Position numbers and translations under genes: made by a program. Under the pieces are notes generated by a model. It saw nothing but the letters and a program-made list of their open reading frames with translations. It ran no database searches and had not been told where the DNA came from. Positions 29,118 through 38,200 of a stretch of DNA of 64,000 bases are shown here, piece by piece; within the stretch, counting starts at the first letter, position 1; each line of letters starts with the position of its first letter. The stretch lies in contig CAKZPN010000049.1 in the NCBI GenBank assembly GCA_937139335.1, positions 1 through 64,000 of the forward strand, given 5' to 3'. The stretch comes from an uncultured Roseicyclus sp. GTDB taxonomy: Bacteria > Pseudomonadota > Alphaproteobacteria > Rhodobacterales > Rhodobacteraceae.

Positions 29118-29837
29118 ATGGCACTTGAAAGTCACCAGAAGATCGAACGGAACGCGACCCTCCTCCTGACGCTCAGTTTCCTGGTCGTCACGGTCGGGGG
29201 CATCGTGGAAATCGCGCCGCTCTTCTACCTCGAGAACACGATCGAGGATGTGGACGGGATGCGTCCCTATTCGCCGCTGGAACTGGCGGGGCGGGAAGTC
29301 TTCATTCGGGAAGGCTGCTATAACTGTCACAGCCAGATGATCCGGCCGATGCGCGACGAGGTGGAACGCTACGGGCACTACAGCCTCGCGGCCGAAAGCC
29401 AGTATGACCACCCGTTCCAGTGGGGCTCGAAGCGCACCGGGCCGGATCTGGCCCGCGTCGGCGGCCGCTACTCGGACGCCTGGCACGTGGACCACTTTAC
29501 CGACCCGCAATCGGTGGTGCCGGAGTCGGTGATGCCGGCCTACGCCTTCCTCGCCGACAACATCCTGCGGCCGACCTACATCGTCGACCTGATGCGGACG
29601 CACCGGTTGGTGGGCGTGCCCTATACCGACGAGATGCTGGAAATGGCGCGGGAGGACTTCATCCAGCAGGCGACCGATTTCGGCGACCCTGGCGTGGTCG
29701 ACCGCTACCCCGGCGCGCAACAGCGCGATTTCGACGGGCAGCCCGAAGTCACCGAGATGGATGCGCTGATCGCCTACATGCAGATGTTGGGAACGCTGGT
29801 CGATTTCTCGACCTTCACACCCGACGAAAGCCGCTGA
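29118..29837 (+). CDS. ccoO: cbb3-type cytochrome c oxidase subunit II (mono-heme)
   Basis: A 239-residue membrane-anchored cytochrome c. N-terminal anchor [23 protein letters not shown], then heme motif [16 protein letters not shown], highly conserved in CcoO, and a distal Met in [10 protein letters not shown]. It passes electrons from CcoP to CcoN. Ribosome site AAGGAGGG lies just upstream of ATG 29118. Confidence 0.96.
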   Translation: MALESHQKIERNATLLLTLSFLVVTVGGIVEIAPLFYLENTIEDVDGMRPYSPLELAGREVFIREGCYNCHSQMIRPMRDEVERYGHYSLAAESQYDHPFQWGSKRTGPDLARVGGRYSDAWHVDHFTDPQSVVPESVMPAYAFLADNILRPTYIVDLMRTHRLVGVPYTDEMLEMAREDFIQQATDFGDPGVVDRYPGAQQRDFDGQPEVTEMDALIAYMQMLGTLVDFSTFTPDESR

Positions 29838-29851
29838 GGGGGGCCTGACAG

Positions 29852-30070
29852 ATGGAAGACTCCTACAGCATCATGCGGATCTTCGCAGGCAGCTGGGGCC
29901 TGGTGTTCATGTTCACCGCCTTTCTCGCGGTGATCGTGTTCACGCTGCGCCCCGGCAGCCGGTCGACGCATCGCGACATCGCCAACATCCCCTTCCGCCA
30001 TGACGACCGGCCAGCGGGCGACACGGACACGCCGGAACAGACCCGCCAGATCAAGGAGGCGCGGCAATGA
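29852..30070 (+). CDS. ccoQ: cbb3 oxidase small subunit CcoQ
   Basis: A 72-residue protein with one TM segment (SWGLVFMFTAFLAVIVFTL) and a polar tail (HRDIANIPFRHDD). Size, position between ccoO and ccoP and the IPF motif identify CcoQ, which stabilises the complex. Overlaps ccoP by 4 nt. Confidence 0.93.
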   Translation: MEDSYSIMRIFAGSWGLVFMFTAFLAVIVFTLRPGSRSTHRDIANIPFRHDDRPAGDTDTPEQTRQIKEARQ

Positions 30071-30981
30071 GCGACCACAAGAACACGCACCCCGAAGAGC
30101 AGAAGCTGCTGGACGGCGACCCCGACACTACGGGCCACGTCTGGGACGGGATCAAGGAATTCAACAACCCGTTGCCGCGCTGGTGGCTCTGGACGCTTTA
30201 CGGCACCATCGTCTGGGCCGTGGTCTACACCGTTCTCTACCCGGCTTGGCCGCTGGTGAACGGCGCGACGCCCGGTCTCCTGGGCTTTTCGACACGAGAA
30301 AACGTGGCTTCGGACATCCTGCGCTTCGAGGAGATGAACGCCGATCTCCGGACCCAGATCACCGAGGTGGAGCTGGCCGCGATCACACCGGACCGGAGCC
30401 CGGACCTCTACAACTACGCGATCCAGGGCGGGGCCGCGACCTTTGCGACCTGGTGCTCGCAATGCCACGGGTCGGGTGCGGCCGGTGTGCAGGCCTCGGG
30501 CTATCCGAACCTGCTCGACGATGACTGGCTCTGGGGTGGAACGATCGACGACATCCACTTCACGATCAGCCATGGCATCCGCAACGAGGATGATCTGGAT
30601 GCCCACTACTCCGAGATGACCGCCTTCGAAGGCATCCTGTCGGACGAGGAAATCGCCTCGGTCGTGCAGTATGTCCGAAACATCTCGGGGCAGGAGCATG
30701 ACGCGGAGCTGGCCTCGGCCGGTGAGACCGTCTTCCTCGACAACTGCGCCGCCTGCCACCTCGACGACGGCACCGGCGACCGGTTCCTCGGGGCTCCGAA
30801 CCTGACCGACGCGATCTGGCTTTATGGCGGGTCGGAAGAGGCCATCGAATACACGGTGCGCAATTCCCGCTTCGGCATCATGCCGCCGTGGTCCGCCGAC
30901 GCGTCACCGGCCGGCCGCCTGTCCGAGGCCGAGATCCGTTCGGTCGCGGTTTACGTTCACTCCCTGGGCGGCGGCGAATAG
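30067..30981 (+). CDS. ccoP: cbb3-type cytochrome c oxidase subunit III (di-heme)
   Basis: A 304-residue di-heme cytochrome c. The N-terminus HVWDGIKEFNNPLPRWWLWTL is the CcoP signature before its TM segment. Heme motifs are CSQCHGS (about residues 136-142) and CAACHLD (about 228-234), each with downstream Met ligands (HYSEMTAFEG and FGIMPPWS). It accepts electrons from soluble or anchored cytochrome c. The stop lies in a 12-bp inverted repeat. Confidence 0.96.
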   Translation: MSDHKNTHPEEQKLLDGDPDTTGHVWDGIKEFNNPLPRWWLWTLYGTIVWAVVYTVLYPAWPLVNGATPGLLGFSTRENVASDILRFEEMNADLRTQITEVELAAITPDRSPDLYNYAIQGGAATFATWCSQCHGSGAAGVQASGYPNLLDDDWLWGGTIDDIHFTISHGIRNEDDLDAHYSEMTAFEGILSDEEIASVVQYVRNISGQEHDAELASAGETVFLDNCAACHLDDGTGDRFLGAPNLTDAIWLYGGSEEAIEYTVRNSRFGIMPPWSADASPAGRLSEAEIRSVAVYVHSLGGGE

Positions 30982-30992
30982 CCGCCCAGGGA
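30961..30992 (+). terminator. Inverted repeat overlapping the ccoP stop
   Basis: TCCCTGGGCGGC (30961-30972) pairs perfectly with GCCGCCCAGGGA (30981-30992). The TAG stop is in the loop/second arm. No T tract follows, so it may protect the 3' end of the ccoNOQP mRNA rather than terminate. Confidence 0.6.
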
Positions 30993-31026
30993 AGATGTTC
31001 CGTCGGCCCCTCCCGGTCGGCGGAAT

Positions 31027-31073
31027 GGCACCGGTCTCGGTCCTGTTCGCGCGTTTCCAACGAGACCGGTGCC
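31027..31073 (+). terminator. Second hairpin downstream of ccoP
   Basis: GGCACCGGTCTCG (31027-31039) pairs perfectly with CGAGACCGGTGCC (31061-31073), 21-nt loop. Probably ends or separates ccoNOQP from the ccoGHIS transcript. Confidence 0.6.
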
Positions 31074-31183
31074 TCACCTTAGCTCGCCCCGCCGCCTCCG
31101 CAAAGGCGTGTGGGGCGATGCGCCGTTCGGCCAAGGCCTGCGACAGTATGTGACAAGGTCAACTACCTTGCATCCGGTCAGGG

Positions 31184-31197
31184 TTGATCCACGTCAA
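31184..31197 (+). promoter_or_regulatory. FNR box upstream of ccoG
   Basis: TTGATCCACGTCAA, one mismatch from TTGAT-N4-ATCAA (GTCAA in the second half, allowed in many FnrL sites). Centre about 77 bases before the ccoG ATG, so ccoGHIS appears to have its own FnrL-controlled promoter. Confidence 0.82.
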
Positions 31198-31267
31198 GGA
31201 GGGTTCGGTTTCTGCACCCTAGAATGATTTTGCGCAGGACCACCCACTACCCAGGAGCGACATCGTC

Positions 31268-32689
31268 ATGAGTGCCACGGAAGAGCCGCAGAAGCTCTAC
31301 GCCGCGCGTGAGCCGGTATTTCCCAAGCGAGTCTCGGGACGGTTCCGCAACCTCAAGTGGCTGATCATGCTGGTGACGCTCGGCATCTATTACGTCACGC
31401 CCTGGATCCGCTGGGACCGCGGGCCGGAGCTGCCGAGCCAGGCCGTCCTGCTCGACCTCGCGAATCGGCGCTTCTTCTTCTTCTGGATCGAGATCTGGCC
31501 GCACGAATTCTACTTTGTCGCCGGCCTTCTCATCATGGCGGGGCTCGGCCTCTTCCTCTTCACCTCGGCGCTCGGCCGGGTGTGGTGCGGCTATTCCTGC
31601 CCGCAGACGGTCTGGACCGACCTGTTCTTCACCGTCGAACGCTGGATCGAGGGCGACCGCAACGCGCGCCTGCGTCTGTGGAACGCCCGGTGGGATCTCC
31701 GCAAGATGCGGCTTCGGGTCACGAAATGGGTGGTCTGGCTGCTGATCGCGGTGGCGACCGGCGGGGCCTGGGTGTTCTACTTTGCCGATGCGCCGACGCT
31801 GCTGGTGCAGCTTGTCACCGGGCAGGCGGCCTCGGTCGCCTATGTGACCATCGGCATCCTCACCGCCACGACCTTCGTCTTCGGCGGCTTCATGCGCGAA
31901 CAGATCTGCATCTACGCCTGCCCCTGGCCGCGCATCCAGGCCGCGATGATGGACGAGGACACGATCACCGTGGCCTATCGCGACTGGCGCGGCGAGCCGC
32001 GCGGACGCGGCAAGGACCGCACGGCACTGGGCGACTGCATCGACTGCAACGCCTGCGTGAACGTCTGCCCGGTGGGCATCGACATCCGCGACGGCCAACA
32101 GCTGGAATGCATCACCTGTGCGCTCTGCATCGACGCCTGCGACGACATCATGGCCAAGGTCGGCAAGCCGCGCGGGCTGATCGACTACATGGCGCTGACC
32201 GACGAGGCACATGAGCGCGCCGGCAAGCCGACCGTCAATGTCTGGAAGCACATCTTCCGCCTGCGCACGATCATCTACACCGCGCTGTGGTCGACCATCG
32301 GCATCGGCCTGACCGTGCTTCTGTTCGTCCGGTCCGACATCGACATGACCGTCGCCCCGGTGCGCAACCCGCAGTACGTGGTGCTGTCGGACGGCTCCAT
32401 CCGCAACACCTACGACGTGCGGATCCGCAACATGACCCATGACGAAAGCGCCTTCGCGATCACGCTTGTCTCGGACGCGCCGTTTGACTTGGAGCTTGAG
32501 GGGCAGCCGGGTAACAGTGTCAGCGTCCCGCTCAACAGCACCCACCTGCAGCGGGTCTATGTCATCGCCCCGCCGGAGAGCGAAGCCGCCGGCCGCGAGC
32601 GCACCGATTTCCGGTTCTGGGTCGAAGACCTCAGCACCAACACGCGGTCCTACACCGACACCACCTTCTTCGGGAGAGAGACGGAATGA
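31268..32689 (+). CDS. ccoG: cbb3 oxidase assembly protein CcoG (RdxB/FixG)
   Basis: A 473-residue membrane ferredoxin-like protein implicated in copper reduction for cbb3 assembly. About five TM segments, the family motifs CGYSCPQTVWTD and CIYACPWPRIQ, two 4Fe-4S motifs (CIDCNACVNVCPVG and CITCALCIDACDD), and a C-terminal Ig-like periplasmic domain. Overlaps ccoH by 4 nt. Confidence 0.95.
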   Translation: MSATEEPQKLYAAREPVFPKRVSGRFRNLKWLIMLVTLGIYYVTPWIRWDRGPELPSQAVLLDLANRRFFFFWIEIWPHEFYFVAGLLIMAGLGLFLFTSALGRVWCGYSCPQTVWTDLFFTVERWIEGDRNARLRLWNARWDLRKMRLRVTKWVVWLLIAVATGGAWVFYFADAPTLLVQLVTGQAASVAYVTIGILTATTFVFGGFMREQICIYACPWPRIQAAMMDEDTITVAYRDWRGEPRGRGKDRTALGDCIDCNACVNVCPVGIDIRDGQQLECITCALCIDACDDIMAKVGKPRGLIDYMALTDEAHERAGKPTVNVWKHIFRLRTIIYTALWSTIGIGLTVLLFVRSDIDMTVAPVRNPQYVVLSDGSIRNTYDVRIRNMTHDESAFAITLVSDAPFDLELEGQPGNSVSVPLNSTHLQRVYVIAPPESEAAGRERTDFRFWVEDLSTNTRSYTDTTFFGRETE

Positions 32690-33171
32690 CTGTCGACATC
32701 GAACCGCAAGACACCGGCCGCAAGCTGACCGGGGGCCATGTCCTGGCGATCTTCGTGGGCTGTTTCGGGGTGATCCTCGGGGTCAACCTGTTTATGGCCT
32801 ACAGTGCCGTGTCGACCTTCCCCGGCCTGGAAGTGTCGTCGAGCTACGCCGACAGCCAGACCTTCGACGACCGCCGCCTCGCGCAAGAGGCGCTGGGATG
32901 GACCGCGAGCGTCGAAGTCCCAGGCGACGGCACGCTGATCCTGCATCTCGTGAACGCGACCGGACAGCCCGTCGCCCCGGCCGAGCTGACCGCGCTCCTT
33001 ACCCGGCCCACCAACCGCGAGGAGGACCAGGTGCTGGACTTCACGCGGGTAAACGGCGCCTTCGTCGCCCCGGCCCATATCGGCGACGGGCAATGGCGCC
33101 TGCGCCTGACCGGCACGGCGCGCGACGGCACCGACTACCGCCACAACATCACCTTCCGCCATTTCGACTGA
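32686..33171 (+). CDS. ccoH: cbb3 oxidase assembly protein CcoH (FixH)
   Basis: A 161-residue protein with one N-terminal TM (GGHVLAIFVGCFGVILGVNLFMAY) and a periplasmic beta domain. The GxHVLxxFVGFFGVIxGVNxxMAYxA pattern and SSYADSQTFD are FixH/CcoH hallmarks. It works with CcoI and CcoG in maturation of the CcoN metal centre. ATGA overlap with ccoG; 18 nt to ccoI. Confidence 0.94.
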   Translation: MTVDIEPQDTGRKLTGGHVLAIFVGCFGVILGVNLFMAYSAVSTFPGLEVSSSYADSQTFDDRRLAQEALGWTASVEVPGDGTLILHLVNATGQPVAPAELTALLTRPTNREEDQVLDFTRVNGAFVAPAHIGDGQWRLRLTGTARDGTDYRHNITFRHFD

Positions 33172-33188
33172 GGCTCGATGACCGCCAG

Positions 33189-35372
33189 ATGACCGCCACC
33201 TTCGAACACGTCCGCCCCTCGGCCTGCCCGGCCTGCAACGCCGCCCCCGCGGCCGAGCATATGGCGGAGCTGCCGAAGGACGCGAGGCTGATGCTGTCGC
33301 TGCCCGGCATTCATTGCGCGGGCTGCATCTCGGGGGTGGAAAAGGTGCTGGCCGCCGTGCCGGGCGTGAAGGAGGCGCGGGTGAACCTGACGCTGCGCCG
33401 CGCCTCCGTGCAGGCCGGGCCGGAGGTGAGCGCCGAGGCCCTGTGCACCGCGCTGGAGCGCGCGGGCTACGAAGCGCATGAGCTCGACCCCGGCGTGCTG
33501 GCCACCACCACCGCCGACCGGCAGGGGCGCGATCTGCTGATGCGGCTGGCCGTCGCCTTCTTCGCGATGATGAACGTGATGCTCCTGTCCGTCGCCGTCT
33601 GGTCGGGGGCCGAGGGCGTGACCCGCGACATGATGCACTGGATCAGCGCCGCCATCGCGATCCCCGCCGTGATCTTTTCCGGGCGGCCGTTCTACGTCTC
33701 TGCCTGGTCTGCGTTGCGCGCGCAGAGGCTGAACATGGACGTGCCGATCACGCTGGCGATCGTGCTGGCGGTGGGCACGTCGCTCTACGAGACCATCCAC
33801 TCCGGCCACCACGCCTATTTCGATGCCGCCATCGCGCTCTGCACCTTCCTGCTGGCGGGCCGCTACCTCGACCACCGCACCCGCGCCTCGGCGCGCTCGG
33901 CGGCGCAGGAGCTGGCCGCGCTCGAGGTGCCGCGCGCGTTGCGCCTGTCGGCGGCGGGCGAGGAAACCGTGTCGGTGGCCGAGCTGCGCGTGGGCGATAT
34001 CGTGCGGGTGAAGCCCGGCGGGCGCATCCCCGTCGATGGTCGCGTGACGGCCGGCCAGTCCGAGATCGACCGCAGCCTGATGACGGGCGAAAGCCTGCCG
34101 GCCTTCGCCGGCGCGGGTTCCGTTGTCAGCGCGGGCGAGGTGAACCTGACCGGCCCGCTGACCGTTGAGGTGACGGCGGCAGGGCAGGACACCGCGCTGC
34201 ACCGCATCGCCGACCTCGTCGCCGTGGCCGAGGCGGGGCGGGGCAACTACACCTCGCTCGCCGACCAGGCGGCCAAGCTCTACGCCCCCGGCGTCCATAT
34301 CCTGTCTGCCGTGGCGGCGGTCGGCTGGTGGCTCTACACGCAGGACCTGCGGATCGCGCTGAACATCGCCGCCGCCGTCCTCATCATCACCTGCCCCTGC
34401 GCGCTCGGCCTTGCCGTGCCCGCCGTGACCACCGCCGCCTCCGGGCGGCTGTTCCGCAAGGGCCTGCTGATCAAGGACGGCACCGCGCTTGAGCGTCTGG
34501 CCGAGGCCGATACCGTCGTTTTCGACAAGACCGGCACGCTGACGAACGGCGCGCCGACGCCGATGGCGCTGGATCATCTGCGCGAGGATGCCGCGCGCGT
34601 GGCGCTGGCGCTGGCGCAGGGTTCGTCGCACCCGCTGGCCGAGAGCCTCGCCAAGGCTCTCGCCACGCGCGGGCTGCGCCCGGCGCATGTCACCGGCCTG
34701 AATGAAGTGCCTGGCTACGGGGTGGAGGGGACGTGGCAGGGTCAGGCCGTGCGCCTCGGCCGCGCGGCCTGGCTGGGGGCCGAGGCGCCCGAAGACACCG
34801 CGACCTTCCTTCAGATCGGGGACACCGCGCCGCTTGCGATCACCTTCGCAGACACGCTGCGCGAGGGCGCCACCGATGTGGTCGCCGCGCTTCAGGCGCA
34901 GGGCAAGCGGGTGATCCTGATCTCGGGCGACACCACCGCTGCCGTCACCCGCTTCGCCCAGACCGTCGGCATCACTGAGGTCATCGCCGAGGCCTTGCCG
35001 CACGAAAAGGCGGCGCTTGTCGCCGACCTGACCGCTGAAGGCGCAAAGGTGCTGATGGTGGGCGACGGCCTCAATGACACTGCAGCCCTTGCCGCCGCAC
35101 ATGTGTCGATCTCGCCCGCCTCCGCGCTCGACGCCGCGCGCACGGCGTCGGACATGGTGTTGATGGGCCGCAGCCTTGCGCCCATAGCGGATGCGATCCG
35201 CACCTCGGTCTCGGCGCGCAAACGCATCCGCGAGAATTTCACCATCGCCACCGTCTACAACGTGCTGGCGGTGCCGCTGGCCGTGGCGGGGCTCTGCTCG
35301 CCCCTGATCGCGGCCTTGGCTATGTCGACCTCGTCGATTACCGTCTCGCTCAACGCCCTCAGACTGAAGTGA
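33189..35372 (+). CDS. ccoI: Copper-translocating P-type ATPase for cbb3 assembly
   Basis: A 727-residue P1B ATPase exporting copper for the cbb3 oxidase. An N-terminal Cys-rich patch (SACPACNAAP) and a heavy-metal domain with GIHCAGCISGVE; then TGES actuator (LMTGESLPA), CPC metal site in ITCPCALGLAVP, phosphorylated Asp in DKTGTLT, SSHPLAES and hinge VGDGLNDTAAL. The N-terminal extra Cys pair is typical of CcoI/FixI versus CopA. ATG 33189 is chosen; 17 bases after ccoH. Confidence 0.95.
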   Translation: MTATFEHVRPSACPACNAAPAAEHMAELPKDARLMLSLPGIHCAGCISGVEKVLAAVPGVKEARVNLTLRRASVQAGPEVSAEALCTALERAGYEAHELDPGVLATTTADRQGRDLLMRLAVAFFAMMNVMLLSVAVWSGAEGVTRDMMHWISAAIAIPAVIFSGRPFYVSAWSALRAQRLNMDVPITLAIVLAVGTSLYETIHSGHHAYFDAAIALCTFLLAGRYLDHRTRASARSAAQELAALEVPRALRLSAAGEETVSVAELRVGDIVRVKPGGRIPVDGRVTAGQSEIDRSLMTGESLPAFAGAGSVVSAGEVNLTGPLTVEVTAAGQDTALHRIADLVAVAEAGRGNYTSLADQAAKLYAPGVHILSAVAAVGWWLYTQDLRIALNIAAAVLIITCPCALGLAVPAVTTAASGRLFRKGLLIKDGTALERLAEADTVVFDKTGTLTNGAPTPMALDHLREDAARVALALAQGSSHPLAESLAKALATRGLRPAHVTGLNEVPGYGVEGTWQGQAVRLGRAAWLGAEAPEDTATFLQIGDTAPLAITFADTLREGATDVVAALQAQGKRVILISGDTTAAVTRFAQTVGITEVIAEALPHEKAALVADLTAEGAKVLMVGDGLNDTAALAAAHVSISPASALDAARTASDMVLMGRSLAPIADAIRTSVSARKRIRENFTIATVYNVLAVPLAVAGLCSPLIAALAMSTSSITVSLNALRLK

Positions 35373-35380
35373 ACGCTTGA

Positions 35381-35539
35381 ATGGATATCCTGGGCCTTTT
35401 GATCCCGGTCAGCCTGTTTCTCGGGGCGGTGGGGCTGGGCGCCTTCTGGTGGATGCTGAAGAAGGGGCAGTTCGACGACCCCGACGGCGACGCCCATCGC
35501 ATCCTGCGCGACGATTACGACGACCAGCCGAAGTCGTGA
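35381..35539 (+). CDS. ccoS: cbb3 oxidase maturation protein CcoS
   Basis: A 52-residue protein, MDILGLLIPVSLFLGAVGLG..., with one TM followed by the diagnostic FWWMLKKGQFDDPDGDAHRIL (partially quoted: GQFDDPDGDAHRIL), characteristic of CcoS. Needed for insertion of cofactors in CcoN. It lies 8 bases after ccoI and closes the ccoGHIS operon. Confidence 0.95.
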   Translation: MDILGLLIPVSLFLGAVGLGAFWWMLKKGQFDDPDGDAHRILRDDYDDQPKS

Positions 35540-35545
35540 GCGCCG

Positions 35546-36424
35546 TCAGGCGCGGCCCTGTTCCTTCGCCCGCGCCCGCAGCAGCGTGAAGACGCCCGCC
35601 GCCACGACCAGCGCCGCGCCCGCCGCCACGTTCCATTCCAATGTCTCGCCGAACACCGTGATCCCCAGCGTCGCAGCAAAGACGAGTTGCAGGTAGGCGA
35701 AAGGCTGCACCGCGCTCGCCTCGGCCACGTCATAGGTCTTGATCAGCAGCCAGTGCCCAAGCGCCCCGGTGACGCAGAGCACCGCCATCCAGCCCCAGTC
35801 GGGGCCGGTCATCGGCTCCCAGAACCAGACGCCGACGGCGGTCATCACCACCGCGCCGACTGTGCCGGTGTAGAAGAAACTAGTCGCGGCGGAATCCTTG
35901 CGCGCGGCATAGCGCGTCATCAGCCCGTAGAGCGCAAACATGAAGGCAGAGGCGAGCGGCACCAGCGCCTCGATCTGGAACACGCGGAAGCCCGGTTGCA
36001 GGATGATGAGAACGCCGCAAAACCCCACCCCGATCGCGGTCCAGCGCCGCCAGCCGACGGTTTCCCCCAGGATCGGGCCCGACAGCGCCGCGATCAAAAG
36101 CGGGTAGGAGGTGAAGACGGCGTGGCTTTCGACAAGGCCCAGCAGCACGAAAGCCAGCACCATCACGCAGATCTCGGTCGCGAGCAGCACGCCGCGGAAG
36201 ATCTGCACGCCCGGCTGGCTCGTCGCCGCCGCCGCGCGGAGCCCCGCCCTTCGCGCGGCCACCGCCATGACGAAAGCGGCGAAGAACCAGTATCGGATCA
36301 TCACCACCATCAGCACGTTGTATTCGCCCGCAAGGTGGCGGCTGATCCCGTCCTGCATCGCGAAGACGAAGGTTGTGGCGACCATCAGCCAGATGCCGAG
36401 CTTCGTGTTCTGAACCGTCGTCAC
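35546..36424 (-). CDS. EamA/DMT-family transporter
   Basis: A 292-residue membrane protein with ten predicted segments in two EamA halves (GIWLMVATTFVFAMQDGISRH... and ...ALVPLASAFMFALYGLMTRYAA). Family members export small metabolites; the substrate cannot be read. Start is GTG 36424 overlapping the mnmD stop (GTGA), which argues for co-translation with mnmD. An in-frame ATG upstream would run through mnmD. Confidence 0.88.
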   Translation of the reverse strand: MTTVQNTKLGIWLMVATTFVFAMQDGISRHLAGEYNVLMVVMIRYWFFAAFVMAVAARRAGLRAAAATSQPGVQIFRGVLLATEICVMVLAFVLLGLVESHAVFTSYPLLIAALSGPILGETVGWRRWTAIGVGFCGVLIILQPGFRVFQIEALVPLASAFMFALYGLMTRYAARKDSAATSFFYTGTVGAVVMTAVGVWFWEPMTGPDWGWMAVLCVTGALGHWLLIKTYDVAEASAVQPFAYLQLVFAATLGITVFGETLEWNVAAGAALVVAAGVFTLLRARAKEQGRA

Positions 36425-37098
36425 AGCGTGCCCCGTGTCATGTGCCGCTTGCGTCCATAGCCGGGGATGCGCGCGACCGCAAAGCTTGCCTCGGCCAGCG
36501 CCGCGCGCACCGTGCCCGCCGCAGAATAGGTGGCGCAGGTGCCGCCCGGCGCCGTGTGTCGCGCGACGGCCTGCAGCAAATCCGGCTCCCACAGCTCAGG
36601 GTTCTTGGCGGGCGAGAAGCCGTCGAGGAACCAGGCGTCGGCCATGCCCTCCCACGCCGGCAGGGTCTCGCGGGCATCGCCGAGGATGACGCGGGCAGAC
36701 AGGGTTGGCGTCTCGATGCGCCCGTCTGCGTCCAGCGCCGTTGCAATGGCCTCGGCATAGGGCGCAGCCTCAGGGAAGACGCCAAGCGCCGCACGGACGT
36801 CATCGCCCGCCAGCGGAAACGCCTCGAAACTTGTGAAGGTGAGCGCGCCGGGGATGCCTGCGGCCTCCCATGCCAATGCGGCCGCGACGAGGTTCAACCC
36901 CGTGCCGAAGCCCAGTTCGGCGATGTGAAAGCCGGGGCGAAACCGCTCGGGCAGCCCGTTGCCCGCCAGAAACACGTGCCGCGTTTCTTCCAGCCCGTTG
37001 TCGAGCGAATAGAACGGGTCGTCGAACTGGCGCGACACCGGCACGCGCCCGCCTGCGCCAAAGGGACGCCAGTCGATGGGGTGAGTTGGCTGGTCCAT
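36421..37098 (-). CDS. mnmD: tRNA (mnm5s2U34)-methyltransferase, single domain
   Basis: A 225-residue DUF752/MnmD methyltransferase that makes the final methyl transfer to nm5s2U34 of tRNAs. DWRPFG...PVSRQFDDPFYSLDNGLEETRHVF is the family start, IAELGFGTGLNLV the SAM motif I and AWFLDGFSPAKNPELW the C-terminal core. In E. coli this is the N-half of bifunctional MnmC; here it is separate, with an FAD oxidase gene divergent 67 bases away. Confidence 0.9.
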   Translation of the reverse strand: MDQPTHPIDWRPFGAGGRVPVSRQFDDPFYSLDNGLEETRHVFLAGNGLPERFRPGFHIAELGFGTGLNLVAAALAWEAAGIPGALTFTSFEAFPLAGDDVRAALGVFPEAAPYAEAIATALDADGRIETPTLSARVILGDARETLPAWEGMADAWFLDGFSPAKNPELWEPDLLQAVARHTAPGGTCATYSAAGTVRAALAEASFAVARIPGYGRKRHMTRGTL

Positions 37099-37165
37099 GC
37101 CCTGCGGTTCGTCTAGTCCTGCGCCCGGAACGGCGCGACACTGGGGCAAGGCCGGGGGATTGGCA

Positions 37166-38200
37166 ATGGCAGAGGTCACGGTGTTCGGAGCAGGCATTTT
37201 CGGCCTGTCGATTGCGTGGGAATGTGCCCGCCGCGGCGCGGCGGTCGAGGTGGTGGACCCGTTCGGGATCGGCGCCGGGTCGTCCGGCGGACTGGTCGGC
37301 GCGCTGGCGCCGCATGTGCCGGAAAACTGGAACCCCAAGAAGCAGGGCCAATTCGAAAGCCTCGAGAGGGCAGAGCGGTTCTGGGCCGAGGTGGCCGAAG
37401 TGGGTGGCGTCGATCCGGGCTATGCGCGGACGGGTCGTTTGCAGCCCGTGGCCGACGACGCTGCATTGGTGCTGGCCCGTGCGCGCGAGGTCTCGGCGCG
37501 CGAAGTCTGGCGCGGACGCTACCACTGGCGCGTGGTGCCCGAAGACGCATTCCCCGGTCTGCTGCCCTCGCCCAGCGGCTGGCTGATCCACGACACGTTG
37601 TCTGCCCGAATGCACCCGCGCCGCGCCTGTGCCGCGCTTGCCGCCGCGATCCGCGCCAGGGGTGGCCGGATCGGGACGGAGGCGGCTGGTGGCGTGGCCA
37701 TCGAGGTCTGGGCCACCGGCGTCGCGGGCCTGCGCGAAGTGTCCGAGGCCCTCGGCCGGCAGATCGGCAATGGCGTGAAGGGGCAGGCGGCGCTCTTCCG
37801 TGCCGATCTCGGCACCGCGCCGCAGCTCTTTGCCGAGGCGCTGCACATCGTGCCCCATGGCGACGGCACTGTCGCCATCGGTTCCACCTCCGAACGCGAC
37901 TTCGATGTGCCGGACACCACCGATGCGCAGCTCGACGCGCTGATCGACAAGGCCCGCCGCCTCTGCCCCCCGCTGGCGGACGCGCCTGTCACCGAACGCT
38001 GGGCCGGGGTGCGCCCGCGCGCCCGGTCCCGCGCGCCGATGCTGGGCGCGCATCCGCTGCGGCCGGGCGCCTTCATCGCCAATGGCGGCTTCAAGATCGG
38101 CTTCGGCATCGCGCCCAAAGTGGCCGAATTGATGGCCGATCTGGTCCTCGACGGCACCGACGCCATCCCTGCAAGTTTCCGGGTGGAGGAAAGCCTTTAA
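37166..38200 (+). CDS. FAD-dependent oxidoreductase (DAO family), possible MnmC oxidase part
   Basis: A 344-residue D-amino-acid-oxidase-type flavoprotein. The Rossmann motif is VTVFGAGIFGLSIAWECARRG, with VVDP after the second strand; GGFKIGFGIAPKVAELMADL near the end is the typical C-terminal FAD-binding segment. It could catalyse oxidative removal of the carboxymethyl group of cmnm5U34, which is what the MnmC2 domain does, but glycine oxidase-like activity is equally possible. It ends within TTAA shared with the convergent reductase gene. Confidence 0.82.
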   Translation: MAEVTVFGAGIFGLSIAWECARRGAAVEVVDPFGIGAGSSGGLVGALAPHVPENWNPKKQGQFESLERAERFWAEVAEVGGVDPGYARTGRLQPVADDAALVLARAREVSAREVWRGRYHWRVVPEDAFPGLLPSPSGWLIHDTLSARMHPRRACAALAAAIRARGGRIGTEAAGGVAIEVWATGVAGLREVSEALGRQIGNGVKGQAALFRADLGTAPQLFAEALHIVPHGDGTVAIGSTSERDFDVPDTTDAQLDALIDKARRLCPPLADAPVTERWAGVRPRARSRAPMLGAHPLRPGAFIANGGFKIGFGIAPKVAELMADLVLDGTDAIPASFRVEESL

